DNA of 64,000 nucleotides. It comes from Apostichopus japonicus. Its lineage: Eukaryota > Echinodermata > Holothuroidea > Aspidochirotida > Stichopodidae. The stretch's first letter is position 1; each line of letters starts with the position of its first letter. The stretch is from positions 12,825,111 to 12,889,110 of the forward strand of contig NC_092576.1 in NCBI RefSeq assembly GCF_037975245.1, read 5' to 3'. This document shows, in pieces, positions 49,893 through 62,900 of this stretch. Position numbers and translations under genes: made by a program. The notes beneath the pieces were generated by a model that was given only the letters and a program-made list of their open reading frames with translations, did no database searches and was not told the origin of the DNA.

Positions 49893-50335
49893 AACCTCCT
49901 AATATATATACACAGAGTATGTACACTATAGAGTCAATGAATCTGCTAGGAATGAATTTGTAAGACTTGTCAAACATATTCAAACTACTAACGAACATCC
50001 TCTACATTCCAAGCTCAACTCTCTGTGCAATAAAACAAATTATAATTTGAGAAATCCAAATATCACGCCATCTTTTAGAATTATACTCTTTAAGAACTCG
50101 TTTATTTACAGAGCAGCCCTTTTTGTAAACTGGTAAAGACAGCTTCTTAGATCCTTTGTTGTAGCTTCTTGATAACTTTGATAACTTTTGTAACGCTTTT
50201 TATGTTGCATATTAACTTAATCTCATAAGCTTTTATATGTCTTAACCTGTATTTTGATGTTCTGTATATTGTTATATTTTTATCCTATTTATAAATTTTT
50301 CTGTAAATTTATACTGGAATAAAGAAATGAAAAAT
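49893..50335 (+). mobile_element. 3' remnant of a non-LTR retrotransposon
   Basis: One open stretch ends in TAA at 50,140 and reads EFVRLVKHIQTTNEH, then NYNLRNPNITPSFRIILFKN, then IYRAALFVNW. This matches the C-terminal pattern of many LINE reverse transcriptases (YNLR, then a GPxxWN-like block). It is followed by about 190 bp of T-rich 3' UTR with AATAAA near 50,322. Only the last part of the element survives. Confidence 0.5.
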
Positions 50336-50390
50336 GATGATGAATATATATTAACCTCCATTTTTTTTCAGTAACATTTCATTAACAAAA

Positions 50391-50702
50391 GTGTGTTCAA
50401 AGTATCTCTTTCGAGATCCGGCTCTAGGAATCACAAATGACTTCGAGTTGGTTAGAATCATATTTGATCTCTAGAGTAAGGCAAATATGTCACCGAAACA
50501 GAACTAGTATTGTTCGATACAGGTGGCAAACGCCAACAATGGAATATCGACCTTCCTTACCGGTTTCGAACCTCTGAACATACAATCAGAGTCCATGGAC
50601 TAGTTGGTTAGGGTGTCCGCGTACAAAGCGGGAGGCCCGGGTTCGCATCCCGTTGGAGGCTGGAAGTTTTCACTGTTCTGGATTTTCCAACGCATTACGA
50701 TT

Positions 50703-50712
<10 letters not shown>
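50391..50712 (+). mobile_element. tRNA-derived SINE, copy 1
   Basis: A tRNA-like core (50,591-50,663) has an A-box-like TAGTTGGTTAGGGTG and a B-box GGTTCGCATCC. Its anticodon arm is CCGC/GCGG around a seven-base loop, GTACAAA. The core is preceded by about 200 bp of unrelated body (GTATCTCTTTCGAGATCCGG onward) and followed by a short tail and a TA tract. The body continues beyond tRNA length and the family is repeated at 58.6-59.2 kb, so it is a SINE and not a tRNA gene. Confidence 0.7.
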
Positions 50713-50846
<134 letters not shown>

Positions 50847-51260
50847 CATATGCACGACTGGCATGTGCTCTGCTAATTCTGGCTATACGCAATGGTATAG
50901 AAAGAATATAAAGAAAAAGATAAAACAAATAGTATTATATATAGTAGTACCTACCAACTAACAAAGCTTTCCGTGTTCCCTTAGTTTGTTGTACCATCAT
51001 TCTTCGTAAAACAGTGAGTCCGTTTATGTTGTAATATGTGTTTAATTCGAACTTACAAGTTGTCTTAGCAAAATGAAAATATACTGGTAACACAAGTTAA
51101 TAATGATAAGCAAATACGTGTGTATGTACGAATTTGCACTGTGACGAGCTCACTCGAGCGGAACCTTGAGTAATATAACGTTATACTTAATTTGGCTATG
51201 CGTGGTGTGCACATGAGGTACGGTACGTCGCGTCATGTGACCGGTACGAGTAGAGCCGGT
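50847..51260 (+). repeat. Long direct repeat, right segment, copy 1
   Basis: Matches 59,345-59,739 in the same orientation, from CATATGCACGACTGGCA to GTAGAGCCGGT, with a 26-bp insertion or deletion near the start. It has no coding capacity. With 48,228-49,287 it bounds a composite element whose middle differs between the two copies. Confidence 0.8.
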
Positions 51261-51758
51261 CATACTTTACCGGCTCGAGTTGCTAGATCGTGATGACAAT
51301 TAGACCACTCGGACGTTTCTCGGATTGGCTGGAACGTTTCGAACTTGCCCGTGGAACGTTCTTTACTTTTGACATGAACACAGTATAGGCTTGTTCCTCA
51401 TCATTATTGAATACAATTAAGTTGACAGTTTGTGTATGCTATGACCAATTAAATATAGACAATACAGCATACGTTTGAGTCAGTGGCGTAACCATGAGGG
51501 ATAGAGTAGGGGAAAGGTGGGGGAGGGCGATCCCACAGTCAAATATCTTATCCCCTCAAATGACCTTGGTGGGCAACAGAATTGATTTGGACGAAAATTA
51601 CAACATGCATTTGAAGGCTCAGTTAAGCCAGTTCGCGAATGACGTTAATGCGTAATCGATGGGACTTTTAATTTATACCAGCCAATTGCGTCTCAAATAA
51701 AATATTATCCTATTACTTCACTTTCTGTCATCGCTACGAGTCTCCCCCTCCTCCCCTC

Positions 51759-51774
51759 CCCCCCCCCCCCCCCT
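51759..51774. repeat. Poly-C tract
   Basis: About 16 C in a row in a C-rich setting. Confidence 0.8.
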
Positions 51775-51904
51775 CCGATCGCCACAAACGAGATAGATCG
51801 CCCTACGAGATAACCCGATACCATGATTGTTATGTCATGTACGAAGGGCCAAGCGTTCCATAAATGTCGTAAAAAGAAAGTGAAGTGTCAAAGTTAAGAT
51901 ATAT

Positions 51905-52290
51905 GTCAAAATAAAATAAAACTGCTAGCAAACTGCTTATCCACTAGAGAACCTGTGTAAGAGAATATGTAAAGTAAGTTGGCCTGGCGTTTCGATCCTA
52001 GAAGTTTCTTCTTCAGAGGCTAAATGACAAGTAACGTACAGTAACAGAAGGGACAAAAACACGCACAGAATACAGACAGGTTAATGGGCATGGAGAACAC
52101 AAAGGATAGATGTAATGGGATTAGTAGACAAGGGATTGAGAGAAGAATGAAAGAAACCAACAGGGGTAGAGGAGAGGTAGCAGATTAAACAGTAGAGGGA
52201 CAGAGAGAGGATTAAGGGAAGGGGTAGGGAATAAATTAGAGAAGGACAAAGACAGAACGGTGTGGAGAAAAAATGGGTGGAAGAGAGACA
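51905..52290 (-). repeat. Dispersed repeat, copy 2
   Basis: Reverse complement of the 26,432-26,790 repeat. It begins AAACTGCTAGCAAACTGCTT and carries GGCGTTTCGATCCTAGAAG, then a purine-rich body. The CT-rich open frame (52,081-52,299) is not a gene. Confidence 0.7.
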
Positions 52291-52370
52291 GGGGGACAAG
52301 GGGAGATGGAAGGGTAGGGGGCGGGAGAAAAGTCAGTCATGTTCTTCCAGAATTTTAATATATATGTGTC

Positions 52371-52828
52371 CAATTTGATATCAACATGTTACAACTCCAT
52401 ATGAACATGTCCACTCGATACACAGAGAGAACACAGTTGCTATACTGTAAATCTCACAGTTTTGTACCAAATTAAAAATTGGATCGTGCTATAAATCAGT
52501 AGCAGATTACAATAAAAACTGCGGATAGATGTAATTCCAACAAATCCAGTTGTTGGGATTTGTTGGAATTAAGCATATTCTCAGTTCTTATTGTAAACCC
52601 TAAATAGCACATGCTACCGATTTATCATATTTATCGGCCCAATCCAGTTGTTACTGTCACGTGGTACAAAACTTTAAGATTGATAGTATTTAGGCTACTG
52701 TCATCTCTGTGTTAATCGGCTGACATATCATGCTTATGTTGAATTTGACAAGGTTGATGGACGTAATGACATATTGTATTTTGTTTCGACATGTTCATAT
52801 GAATTGTAACATGTTGATATCAAATTGG
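52371..52828. mobile_element. Larger palindrome enclosing MITE copy 2
   Basis: Outer arms CAATTTGATATCAACATGTT (left, from 52,371) and its reverse complement (right, ending 52,828) pair over about 40 bp with few mismatches. Inside, 52,415-52,719 is the second copy of the MITE seen at 36,079, itself a palindrome (CGATACACAGAGAGAAC to CTCTGTGTTAATCGG). Confidence 0.65.
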
Positions 52829-53977
52829 ATAAATGTATCTATGTATAAATTTAGGCTTTGAGACTTGACTTTCCTTTTCGACATTTAAGGAACGTTTGGC
52901 TCTCCGAAGTCATGTGTATGTTTATAACTTTATACCATCGTTATATCGACCGTCAGATGTTAATTCGATTTGCTTACTTGGAACCTGAAACATCGATATC
53001 CTATACGTTATTTCAACATCGCACGTGTGAACTCGCCCGGACTCATCAGTCGTAACTGAATAAGCCTAACCGAGATATTGTTTCTAACGACTATATGGAC
53101 TTACGACCGATCAATGTATAAAACCGATGGACTATGGGCCTGGACAGACAGTTTTGTATTAGCTGAATGAATGAATCGTAAGTTGATGAAAATGAGCTTC
53201 ATATACAAAAACATGTAAGTCATAATATAGTAAATAATAGGCAATGAGATAGCAACTGCACTGTTGAAAAATGGTCCATACCAAAATGAGAACTTCAGAT
53301 TAAACAGTTGAAAAGGACGTAAAACTGAACCCAATTGTCGAAATCCCATCACTATACCATTTATGGGTTTTTGAAGTTTATCGAAAATTCGATGGGGTGT
53401 CTGACTGACACTGACCGTATCGTTGACGAGTAGCGCGGGGAGGGGGTACAAAGCAGCAGTCGGAATTTTCTGGCTTCAAAACCCATCCAGTTGGTATTTC
53501 AGCCACTACCACCCCCCCTCCAACCATCAGGCTTAGCTATATATGTCCCTGCTTGTACGCGAACCAGTGGCGTAACCAGACTTTTCCATCTGGGGGTTGG
53601 GGGGGGGGTGGTTCGAGTTCTAGAGTTCGAATATGGGGTAAGTTTAGCAAGCGACAAGTTCGGTCATTTAGGTACGTTTGCAATATGCCCCATTCCCAAA
53701 CACTTGTAACCAAGGTAACGGTACTGTTGTGAATGTTTCTTTACCCAAATTGAACAGTTTATCCCTGAGCTCCGTCCGCTAAATTGTTGAAGCCTTAGGG
53801 ATAGTCCAACTAAAAATATAAACTTGATATATTGTAGAGAAAGTCACTATACTCCTAGATGATAACCCTGAGAGCTTTGTTCTCACACTGTACTATTAAC
53901 ACAGTACGTAAATTTATTTGCCGAATCAAATTTAGAAATTGGATAAACTTAAGAACTCAACAATGGTAAAGCCTAGG

Positions 53978-53980
<3 letters not shown>
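52829..53980. other. No gene recognised
   Basis: Open frames at 52,858-53,055 (plus) and 53,101-53,451 (minus) have no recognised motif. A C-run (53,512) and a G-run (53,600) are present. Confidence 0.4.

Positions 53981-54072
<92 letters not shown>
53981..54072. repeat. (TA)n tract next to a LINE
   Basis: TA dinucleotides interrupted once by ACATA. They end exactly where LINE coding sequence begins, as if the truncated element inserted into or beside the tract. Confidence 0.9.
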
Positions 54073-54074
<2 letters not shown>

Positions 54075-55407
54075 TCCTTTTCCTGATTGCCAATCTGCGT
54101 ACAGGCAAAATCACTCTACAGAAACTGCACTTATGAAAATTCATAGTGATATATTGATGAATATGGACCAACAACAATGCACTCTTTTAATCCTGTTGGA
54201 TTTGAGTGCAGCGTTCGATACTGTTAACCATGATATTCTCATGAACATATTGCGTACCCAATTTGGTATTGTTAATAATGCACAAAAATGGATTGGTAAT
54301 TATCTGTCTTTCAGAAAACAGCATGTATCTATAGAAAATATCTCATCGAAAGATTTTTCTTTGAATTGTGGTGTACCACAGGGCAGCTGTCTCGGTCCTG
54401 TTCTATTTTTTTGTTATGTTTCTCAGTTGTTTACCGTTGTCTCTAAACATCTTCCTAACGCACATAGTTATGCTGATGATACACAGTTATATTTATCTTT
54501 CAATGCTGGTTCTCTGTTATCTGAGGAACGGGCTGTTCTGGCAATGCAATCACTTATATTCGAAATAAGACATTGGATGATCAGCAATAGGCTAATGATC
54601 AATGATTCCAAGACTGAGTTTCTTTTAATTGGGACTCGCCAACAAGTTGCTAAGACTCGGGTTCAGATGATAAAAGTAGGTAACGTGGATATTAAGCCAT
54701 GTGATAGTGCAAAAAATCTTGGGGTTTATCTTGACAGCAACATGTCAATGGACATTCATATTGGAAAAGTTTGCTCAAGGGCATACCATGGACTCTATAA
54801 TATTCGTCAGATCAGAAAATTCCTGGATGAGGACTGTACTAAAACTCTTATTAATGCTTTTGTAATTAGTCACATCGACTACTGTAATGCACTCTTGATT
54901 GGTTTACCTGATTATAAGCTTCGTAGAGTTCAAATGGTACTTAATGGAGCGGCTCGGTTGATTTACGCTCTTCCTAAATTTTGTCATATTACTTTTACTT
55001 TACAATCTCTTCATTGGTTACCTGTACAGCAGCGCATTGAATTTAAACTAATCTTGCAAGTATTTAAATGTTTAAAAGGTCTTGCACCTAAGTATTTATG
55101 TGATATGATCTCGGTGAAGTCTAGTTGTTACTCTTTGCGCTCACATTCTCGAATCACACTGCATGTTCCTTGTATCAATCATATAATACATTAGGCAATA
55201 GGGCTTTTGCCTACAAAGGACCTCGGTTGTGGAATTCACTTCCGGTGGAATTGATGCGTATCGACTCCCTGACCCTAGATGCTTTTAAGATAAAGTTAAA
55301 AACATATCTGTTTAAGCTTGCTTATTCTGATTGACCCGACTGGTTGGCTTTTTCCTTGTTAAGCGCTTTTGAATGTTTTGTACAAAATTAGCGCTATATA
55401 AATGCAT

Positions 55408-55435
<28 letters not shown>
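54073..55435 (+). mobile_element. CR1-like LINE, 5'-truncated, one late frameshift
   Basis: The RT frame is open from the truncation point ([13 protein letters not shown] upstream of the ATG at 54,133) to 55,194. Motifs: LLILLDLSAAFDTVNHDIL (catalytic Asp), CGVPQGSCLGPVLF, SYADDTQLY (YADD), HWMISNRLMINDSKTEFLL, KNLGVYLD and LHWLPVQQRIEFKL. Near 55,165 the frame shifts, and GNRAFAYKGPRLWNSLP continues to a stop at 55,334. The 3' UTR is short (AGCGCTTTTGAATG, GCGCTATATAAATGC) and ends in (ATT)n. The endonuclease half is missing. It is much better preserved than the copy at 1,260-2,600, so probably a younger insertion. Confidence 0.9.
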
Positions 55436-55439
<4 letters not shown>

Positions 55440-56688
55440 TTTGCCTTTATCGTTTACATCCGTTTCATTAACAATGCTGATCCTGTAAATATTCTTCTTC
55501 AGAAATATTACATGGTGGAGTGCTTGGATCTGGGGAAGTAAACAGTTAAGTGCAAGGATATATCAAAAACGTAAATTCTTAAAAATGATGACATCGTATT
55601 TAATTTCCAATGAACCCAAATAAAAAAAATGCTCCTAGAGATTGAGAAAGATTACATAGAGTCAAATATAGATTGAAAGTTAGTTAACCCGATCGGATTT
55701 GATAAATAACTTTTTACCCCTTTTCTCTATTGTGTTTTTGCATGAAGTACCACTTCTTTGAAAAATCAGGTGGGCCGATAAAGAAAGGTATTTGACACCC
55801 TTTTCAATTTTAAACTGGATAACGTAACATGAATGAACTCAGATGATTTTTACTTTGTAAAATAACAAAAGAAAAGACAATAAAAGGAGAGACAAAGAAA
55901 CATTCCGTAGATAGTCCTACTTTTAACCACTTACACAAAAACAGATTTTGCAACTCAACGTATACACTGACACGTTAACTCAGCATCATATTCTTATAAC
56001 ACTACCTATGTGAATCTTTCACTTTTATTATAGTTACATAGTATATTTATATAGCATATATTATATATATATAACATATATAATATACATATATATATAT
56101 TTCTCAAGGTTAGGTCCTCTCTATAAGAGGCTGAGGAGGAGACAAGTAAACGAGAGAAAAAAAAGGAAATTTGAATTATTATGCGGTACTGTCTTAATTT
56201 TCTTTTAGTTGTATTAAGTGTTGGAGAAAACTTTTTGCCATGGTTAATTTCAGAAGTGTACACATTATTCGTTTCAGAGTATGATTGGTGCAAAATACAA
56301 ATCGAACGATTGTTATAGATGTACAAACTCATCTCAGTGGCGCACGGAGGAATGTACAAATTTATACATTCAAAATATCTAAATTATTTGTTTTTAAAAT
56401 AGAACAAATTGGCGTTAGAAGAACGCCTGTTCATGCGCTGAACTCTAAAATTATAAAATCTATAGTATAGTATTCAACATTTTGACAAATTGAAAACTTG
56501 ATCCTATGATCCATTTCACTTTAAAAAAATATTAACAACAATAGTAGCAGAATCAAACAAACAATAAATACACTAGACTTGGGTGCAAAATGGAATAATA
56601 ACATAATAAGTTGTATTGATAATGACAAAAGCTATGCGGGACGTTTGTAATATCCTTTAGTTAGTTGAGCTCAGTGCCAATGTTGTGG
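55436..56688. other. No gene recognised (3' flank of the esterase gene)
   Basis: AT-rich sequence with a TATATAACATATATAA-type tract near 56,040-56,100. No recognised coding sequence. Confidence 0.4.
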
Positions 56689-57551
56689 TTATCCGCAGAT
56701 TGCTTGTAGTAAAATATTAAGTTGAGCGCCCCCTATTGGATAAGACTGCGTTGATTGGCAAAGATAGTGATGCGTGTCACACGATAACGTATAAAATGGA
56801 TAAGCAAGATCAAAGTAGGGCACAAACGTAATGTTGTACTTTGCACATAGTTTTTGTATCATTTGGTCCGCAAGACCAATTTTGATATTAGTCCTTTGTT
56901 CAAGATCCCCCCATAGAAGATAATTATACGTATATGGAGGGGTTCCATTCCAAAGTAATTTTAAGTCAAACTTTTTTCGAAATCGATCAAACTTTGGAAA
57001 CAGTAATTCAATGTTTTTAATGTATTCCAACAGCGATACATCTCTTAAATCCCAATGTCCGGTATTGATAACCCACGTATCGTATCTGTCTCTCTCTTGA
57101 ATCGTGTCGTAACGTCCACTCTCTAGACCATTCAACATAAAACCAGGAACGAAGTGAGGTCCTATTTTCCTTTGAACGTAATCCGTTCTATTGATATTGG
57201 CTGCTTCGTTGTAATACACTCCTCTTCCGTCCGATACAAGCCCCCACCCATTATCACCAAAGTGTGGTTCGAGTACGGCAGCAGCTTGCCTCAAATGAGA
57301 ATCTCCAATAAAAACGACTTTGTTATTTTTGAAACAACTTTCCAGAGCTCTCGAGATATTGCATTCTTTACATAAGAAGTATCTCTCTGTCCATTTGTTG
57401 TCACCGTAAGTAAAAACGTAGGTCTTGTTCTCTTCGGTTGTAACCAGAGAAACATTTGGATAAAGATCAATGCTATTTCGCGGAACTGGTGTCCACTGGA
57501 ATCTTCTCGTCAGTTTGTTTTCATTTGGTATAACGTGACTTACAGGTAATG
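56689..57551 (-). CDS. PC-esterase/SGNH-type acyl-esterase-like gene, last exon
   Basis: An open frame of about 286 codons ends in TAA at 56,691-56,689. The nucleophile block VVFIGDSHLRQ (GDS, at about 57,310) and, near the C terminus, CDTHHY (a DxxH-type catalytic pair, about 56,776-56,765) fit the SGNH/PC-esterase fold found in NXPE, TBL and CAS1-like proteins. Such enzymes move or remove acyl groups on glycans, usually in the secretory pathway; N-glycosylation motifs (NIT, NRT, NGT) fit that. TWVINTGHWDLRD is a middle block. The exon's 5' limit is taken as an AG before 57,551, which is uncertain. Upstream exons would lie beyond the 57.6-kb repeat and were not found. It could be a broken copy. 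Confidence 0.7.
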
Positions 57552-57609
57552 CTAGTCATTATGAAGTTAAGCACAACTCTTGAATTCTTTGCATCAAAAC
57601 GATACAACA

Positions 57610-58638
57610 TTAAACTAACTTTAAGAAGACTTCAAATCTTCTGATTTGGATAAATTGAGCTTTTCATTTCATTTTTTTTCGAAATAAAATCAAACTGTTA
57701 GCAAACTGCTTATCCACTAAAGAGCCTGTGTAGGAGGATGTGTAAAAGTAAGGCCAACTTACTTTTACACATTTTTTTTGTTATCGCAACGTTCACATAT
57801 AAATATATACAAATAGTTTATGTATGAAAATGTACGTTACCTAAACGACCTATGTAGGCATGTCTAATAGGTCACTACCTGTATAAGACAGTATCTAATA
57901 CATAATTAACAAACAAAATAAATTATGAATAAAACAAGATGCAAAGAAGTAGAGAAATATGGTAATAATCGGTATTTTCGAAGATCAAAGCTGTTTCTTA
58001 ATTCTCTACTGCATGATGTAACAGTATACGCACTATTTATTTAAATATCCCGTGTGCGCAATGAATTTCAGAGAGAATTTTTTTTGTGCGAATTCTCAAA
58101 CAATGTTTGATAGTATTTGTTCTAAAACGTGATATGTGAAGATTTTCAGCGGACCTGCAGGTGTAATATATACCTTTGTTAACACCTTGATTATATACTC
58201 AGGTTAAGAAATTTTGATAAAATTTGTAGGGAATAGATTATGAACAATGCGGTTATACAAAAGGTATAGCTATATTGTACATGTATTATGTGAAACAAGG
58301 TTAAGAGCAGAAAACAACGTACAATCAGTATACTATCTCAATATACAACAGCTTATGATTTTTCCTCTATACATAATTAATTTCACATATATTACTAAAA
58401 CCTACACTTCTTCATTCTGATCTATCTATATGACCTAGTATGTAGTCATTGTCTGCAAGCCCCCCTCTGAGAAGAAGTACCATCAAGGGAAGGTTAAGAT
58501 ATAATTAAACAACACTTGTTGTATATAGTGATACAAAAAATCACTACACCATTACTACACTACACTATATACTACACCATCACTACAACTAAACTACACC
58601 ATCAAAAATACACTAACGGGGAGTGGGGAATTCACAAG
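57610..58638 (+). repeat. Long direct repeat, left segment, copy 2
   Basis: About 1.03 kb nearly identical to 48,228-49,287. The hairpin near its left end (57,739-57,771) is perfect here: 14-bp arms TGTGTAAAAGTAAG/CTTACTTTTACACA around GCCAA. It lies about 60 bp upstream of the esterase exon. Confidence 0.85.
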
Positions 58639-59308
<670 letters not shown>

Positions 59309-59344
59309 AATATAAATAAATCTAGAATGGTAAATATAGTAACA

Positions 59345-59739
59345 TCATATGCACGACTGGCAATACGTTATGGTATAGAAGGAATATAAAGAAAAAGATA
59401 AAACAAATAGTATTATATATAGTAGTACCTACCAACTAACAAAGCTTTCCGTGTTCCCTTAGTTTGTTGTACCATTATTCTTCGTAAAACAGTGAGTCCG
59501 TTTATGTTGTAATATGTGTTTAATTCAAACTTACAAGTTTTTTTAGCAAAATGAAAATATACTGGTAACACAAGTTAGTAATGATAAGCAAATCCGTGTG
59601 TATATACGAGTTTGCACTGTGACTAGCACACTCGAGCGGAACCTTGAGTAACATAACGTTATAACTTAATTTGGCTATGCGTGGTGTGCACATGAGGTAC
59701 GGTACGTCGCGTCATGTGACCTGTACGAGTAGAGCCGGT
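59345..59739 (+). repeat. Long direct repeat, right segment, copy 2
   Basis: Matches 50,847-51,260. Homology stops at GAGCCGGT, where a different repeat begins. Confidence 0.8.
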
Positions 59740-59950
59740 GTGGCAGTACAGAGTGTCCCCTGTACAAAGTGTCCGCGGAGACACTCTGTACCAGCACATT
59801 TAGTCCGGTCGGACATTATCTGCTGAAAATTGTGTCCCCACCTCACAGCAAATATAGTCCCGCCGGACGAAATGTCCTGGTACAGAATGTCCGCAAATAC
59901 TTCATAGCATATTTTGTCTCGCATAAAATTTCGGCATTTCGACATTCATA
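59740..59950. repeat. Hairpin-rich repeat of GGTACAGAGTGTCC words
   Basis: GTACAGAGTGTCC, GTACAAAGTGTCCGC and GGTACAGAATGTCCGC are in one orientation, with GGAGACACTCTGTACC as an inverted copy (59,747-59,801 forms a hairpin) and two CCGGTCGGAC-like words between. It looks like the end of a DNA element; the other end was not found. Confidence 0.5.
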
Positions 59951-62900
59951 GGGCAATTAAGTTCAATATATCAATAATTAGAGCAGATGCATACATCACA
60001 GTTAAATGTTACAGGAAATAAATGAGACGTTGTGCGTTGCTGCAAAACAAAAAATAGATGGGGAAAAAAAGAAGAAAAAGTAATAAGTCTTCCATCTGTT
60101 AAAGATGTTCATCATGTTTTTGTTGTGATTGCTGCTATGTTATCCTCCGTATATGTTGCATGTTGTATTCGGCCACTAAATTGCGGTCATAGTCATCTTT
60201 ACAGCGAGAGAGAGATCGCATAAACCTAACTTCCTCTCAACGGAGGGCGGTTACGGGATAGGGCAGGCAACAGCTACAACAAAAAATGATAATAGCAGAG
60301 GTAAAAGATTACGAACTAAAAGGGGTTAAAAGTTTCATTGTAGCCGTATTTCCCCAACACTCAGTGGGTAAGATTTGGCAATTATGGTAACAGTTGTACT
60401 TTATAGGTCTACGAGAGTTGCCTAGCCAATATGAAATTTCATTCGTGCATATATCTCATTATTGAACGGGAACCGAAGGATTTTCAAGTTACATCCTAAA
60501 CGAAATTGGCAATGCTGTATACAACACTCAGGCCCATACACATAATTTTGAGTACAACGATGGGGGGGGGGGTTGGGATGGTAAGTTATCGATTTATGTC
60601 CTGGGGAGGGGCCTTCTTAAGTACGTGACCTATCTGTGATGAGTTCCAAAATATTTTTGTTTGCTAATAACAACCCTGAAGTAGCTGGAAGATACTTATC
60701 TGACCTTGCAAATATCTTCACTGCCCCAAACCTCTCCGTACGGGCCTGACATCTATTTATTGACTTTCATTACTACTTCATTGTTTACTTTTTTACACTT
60801 CCTAATTTTTGTCACTCAATCGTCGAGTCAAGGTTTTCTCCCTCTCAACAAGGTGGAGGGCCATTCCCCCACCCCCTGCCCCCTAAGCCCCGTTGTGATG
60901 GCCATGCGTGAAGCAAATTTTCATTTGTATAGACAAATGGCATTCCAGGCAATTCCAGTGATAAAGATTCGTTGTTTCTTATTATGAGTTTTTCTTATTG
61001 GACACAGGTGGTTCAAATTAGAAAAGATATATTAGAACGATATCCTCTTCAAAAGAGCTGCAACCATACAAGAAACAAAACAAAGCCAAACAAGGGAAAG
61101 AATAAAGCAAATAGGACAGAGCAGGATGCAATATGCTAAATTTTTTGTCTCATCATGTTTCTCACACTTTAAATATGCCATTCTTGTAGAGAAATGTTTT
61201 TTCAAAGAAAGTTAATATAGTAAAAATCAAAACATGAAATTGGATGATAATCATGCACAAACACAATATTCTGAATCTATATCAGACTGGGTAAAGAGTG
61301 AAAACATTATTATACATGGGATCAGGGAGGTAGGAGCCGGGAGGGGGGGGGGGGCACTGTCTGTATGTATGCTATCTTTAAAATGGCATCCCATATCTTT
61401 TTGTAGCACGGTTAACAATAAACAATCTCAATAAATAGTATTGATAACACACTAACACATCATATATATTTAAGTGATATGGCCGGTGTGTATCGGTTTA
61501 TAGCATAACGAGTGGTGGTTGTGGAATGAGAAAGTGTCCCTCTGATGTTGTGTGCCCACCCCCACTTCCTACCCCCTGCATGGGGAAATTTTAACTGGAA
61601 TGATGACTCTCCCTTTGTAGCTCTGATGCAACTAAAGATAATCCATGCTTTCTAGAGCATCTTTCAAGCAGGGAGGTGTTACTTAGTTAGAATAAGATAC
61701 TACTGTCACTCTTCTTCAAACAATATGTACTTGAAACTCTTATAATCCACAGGAAGAACATCCTCTTTGGAGTTTGGTAAAGACCTCAATAAAACCATGC
61801 AGAAGTTTCCCTATTAGAATTCCCCCCTTGAACTGCTTTCCACAAAAAGTAGGATAACCTATATAATGCTTTAATGTGCAAATTGATACCGTCAAATGTT
61901 TAATCTTGATTGAAAATTACAAATAAAATAGCTGATTCTCATGTATCCAACAGGTTTTTCGTTAAGACTTACACAGAACCCCATAACAGCAAAACTTACA
62001 ACAGGAAGCAGAATATGGTCGGTTATATGTTTTACTATGAGAATTTATCTTGAACACAATTTCCAGAACCAAGAAACACGCATTCTTATTTGTTATTTTA
62101 TGAAGTAATGAGGTGGTAAAGAATTTCGAGCGTCACATCCCGTCAACTTGAAGTGCAAATATATAGATTTCCACCGAACGACTGGTAGTGTAAAGTCAAT
62201 GGCCTGACTTTGCTTAAACGTGTAGCAGCCGACGAACTTTTCTTTATGAAATGTTAGCCTGAGAGTGAAAGACAAGATTATTGTCGGTAACAAGTTAACT
62301 GCTAAGAAAATCGTCTAGACATGTCTTCTGTTAACTTCATACATACTCCCTCCATTGGTGGTCAGAGATGAGATATCAGTACCACCAAATCTGTGCAAAA
62401 TAAAAGTTGAAAGCAATATTATGAGTAGTGAATGCCACACTGTAAGCTGATAAAATAAATTATCATCTTGAAAGGTTTATGTTTAAGCTCCACTACAAAG
62501 ATATTAACATTAACCATTTGGTTAAGTGTAGACTGTATAGTGTACAACTGAACTATGCTTATAGGCATTGAGTTAATTGGATGATCTTTTATTGTGACAC
62601 CTACATGTTTATGGGATTACTGGCTCATTTTTTTTTTTTATTGGAGATTGCATGTCATAATTTTGGCGCTATATTGTACAGTTCACTACCAAACATGAAA
62701 AGTTTTAACCACATGAGCCAATACAACATTTGTGATATATTAATTAAATTTAATATCAGACATTTATCAAATTAGAGTAAGCTAGGATACAACAGAAGTG
62801 TGATGCCTTTTGGTGCTCTATTGATGTATGTGTGCATGGTCTGACTGTTTAATGCCGATCAAACATTAATTGTCCTGAATCAGGATCCATGGGGGTTCAA

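Noticed and set aside
50591-50663. A functional tRNA gene
   Set aside because: It has the boxes, but its anticodon is abnormal, the acceptor arm does not pair convincingly, and the same core recurs inside a longer repeated body at 58.9 kb. A SINE explains it better.
51985-52015. Hammerhead ribozyme core on the minus strand (CTGAAGA ... CGAAAC) in the dispersed repeat
   Set aside because: CTGANGA and GAAA are present, but the bases between them do not close a stem II next to the GAA, and the 26-kb copy is more degenerate. It does not fold as a hammerhead by eye.
53101-53451. 116-codon minus-strand frame with a membrane-like segment
   Set aside because: No family resemblance, and it lies in repeat-rich DNA without promoter or splice support.
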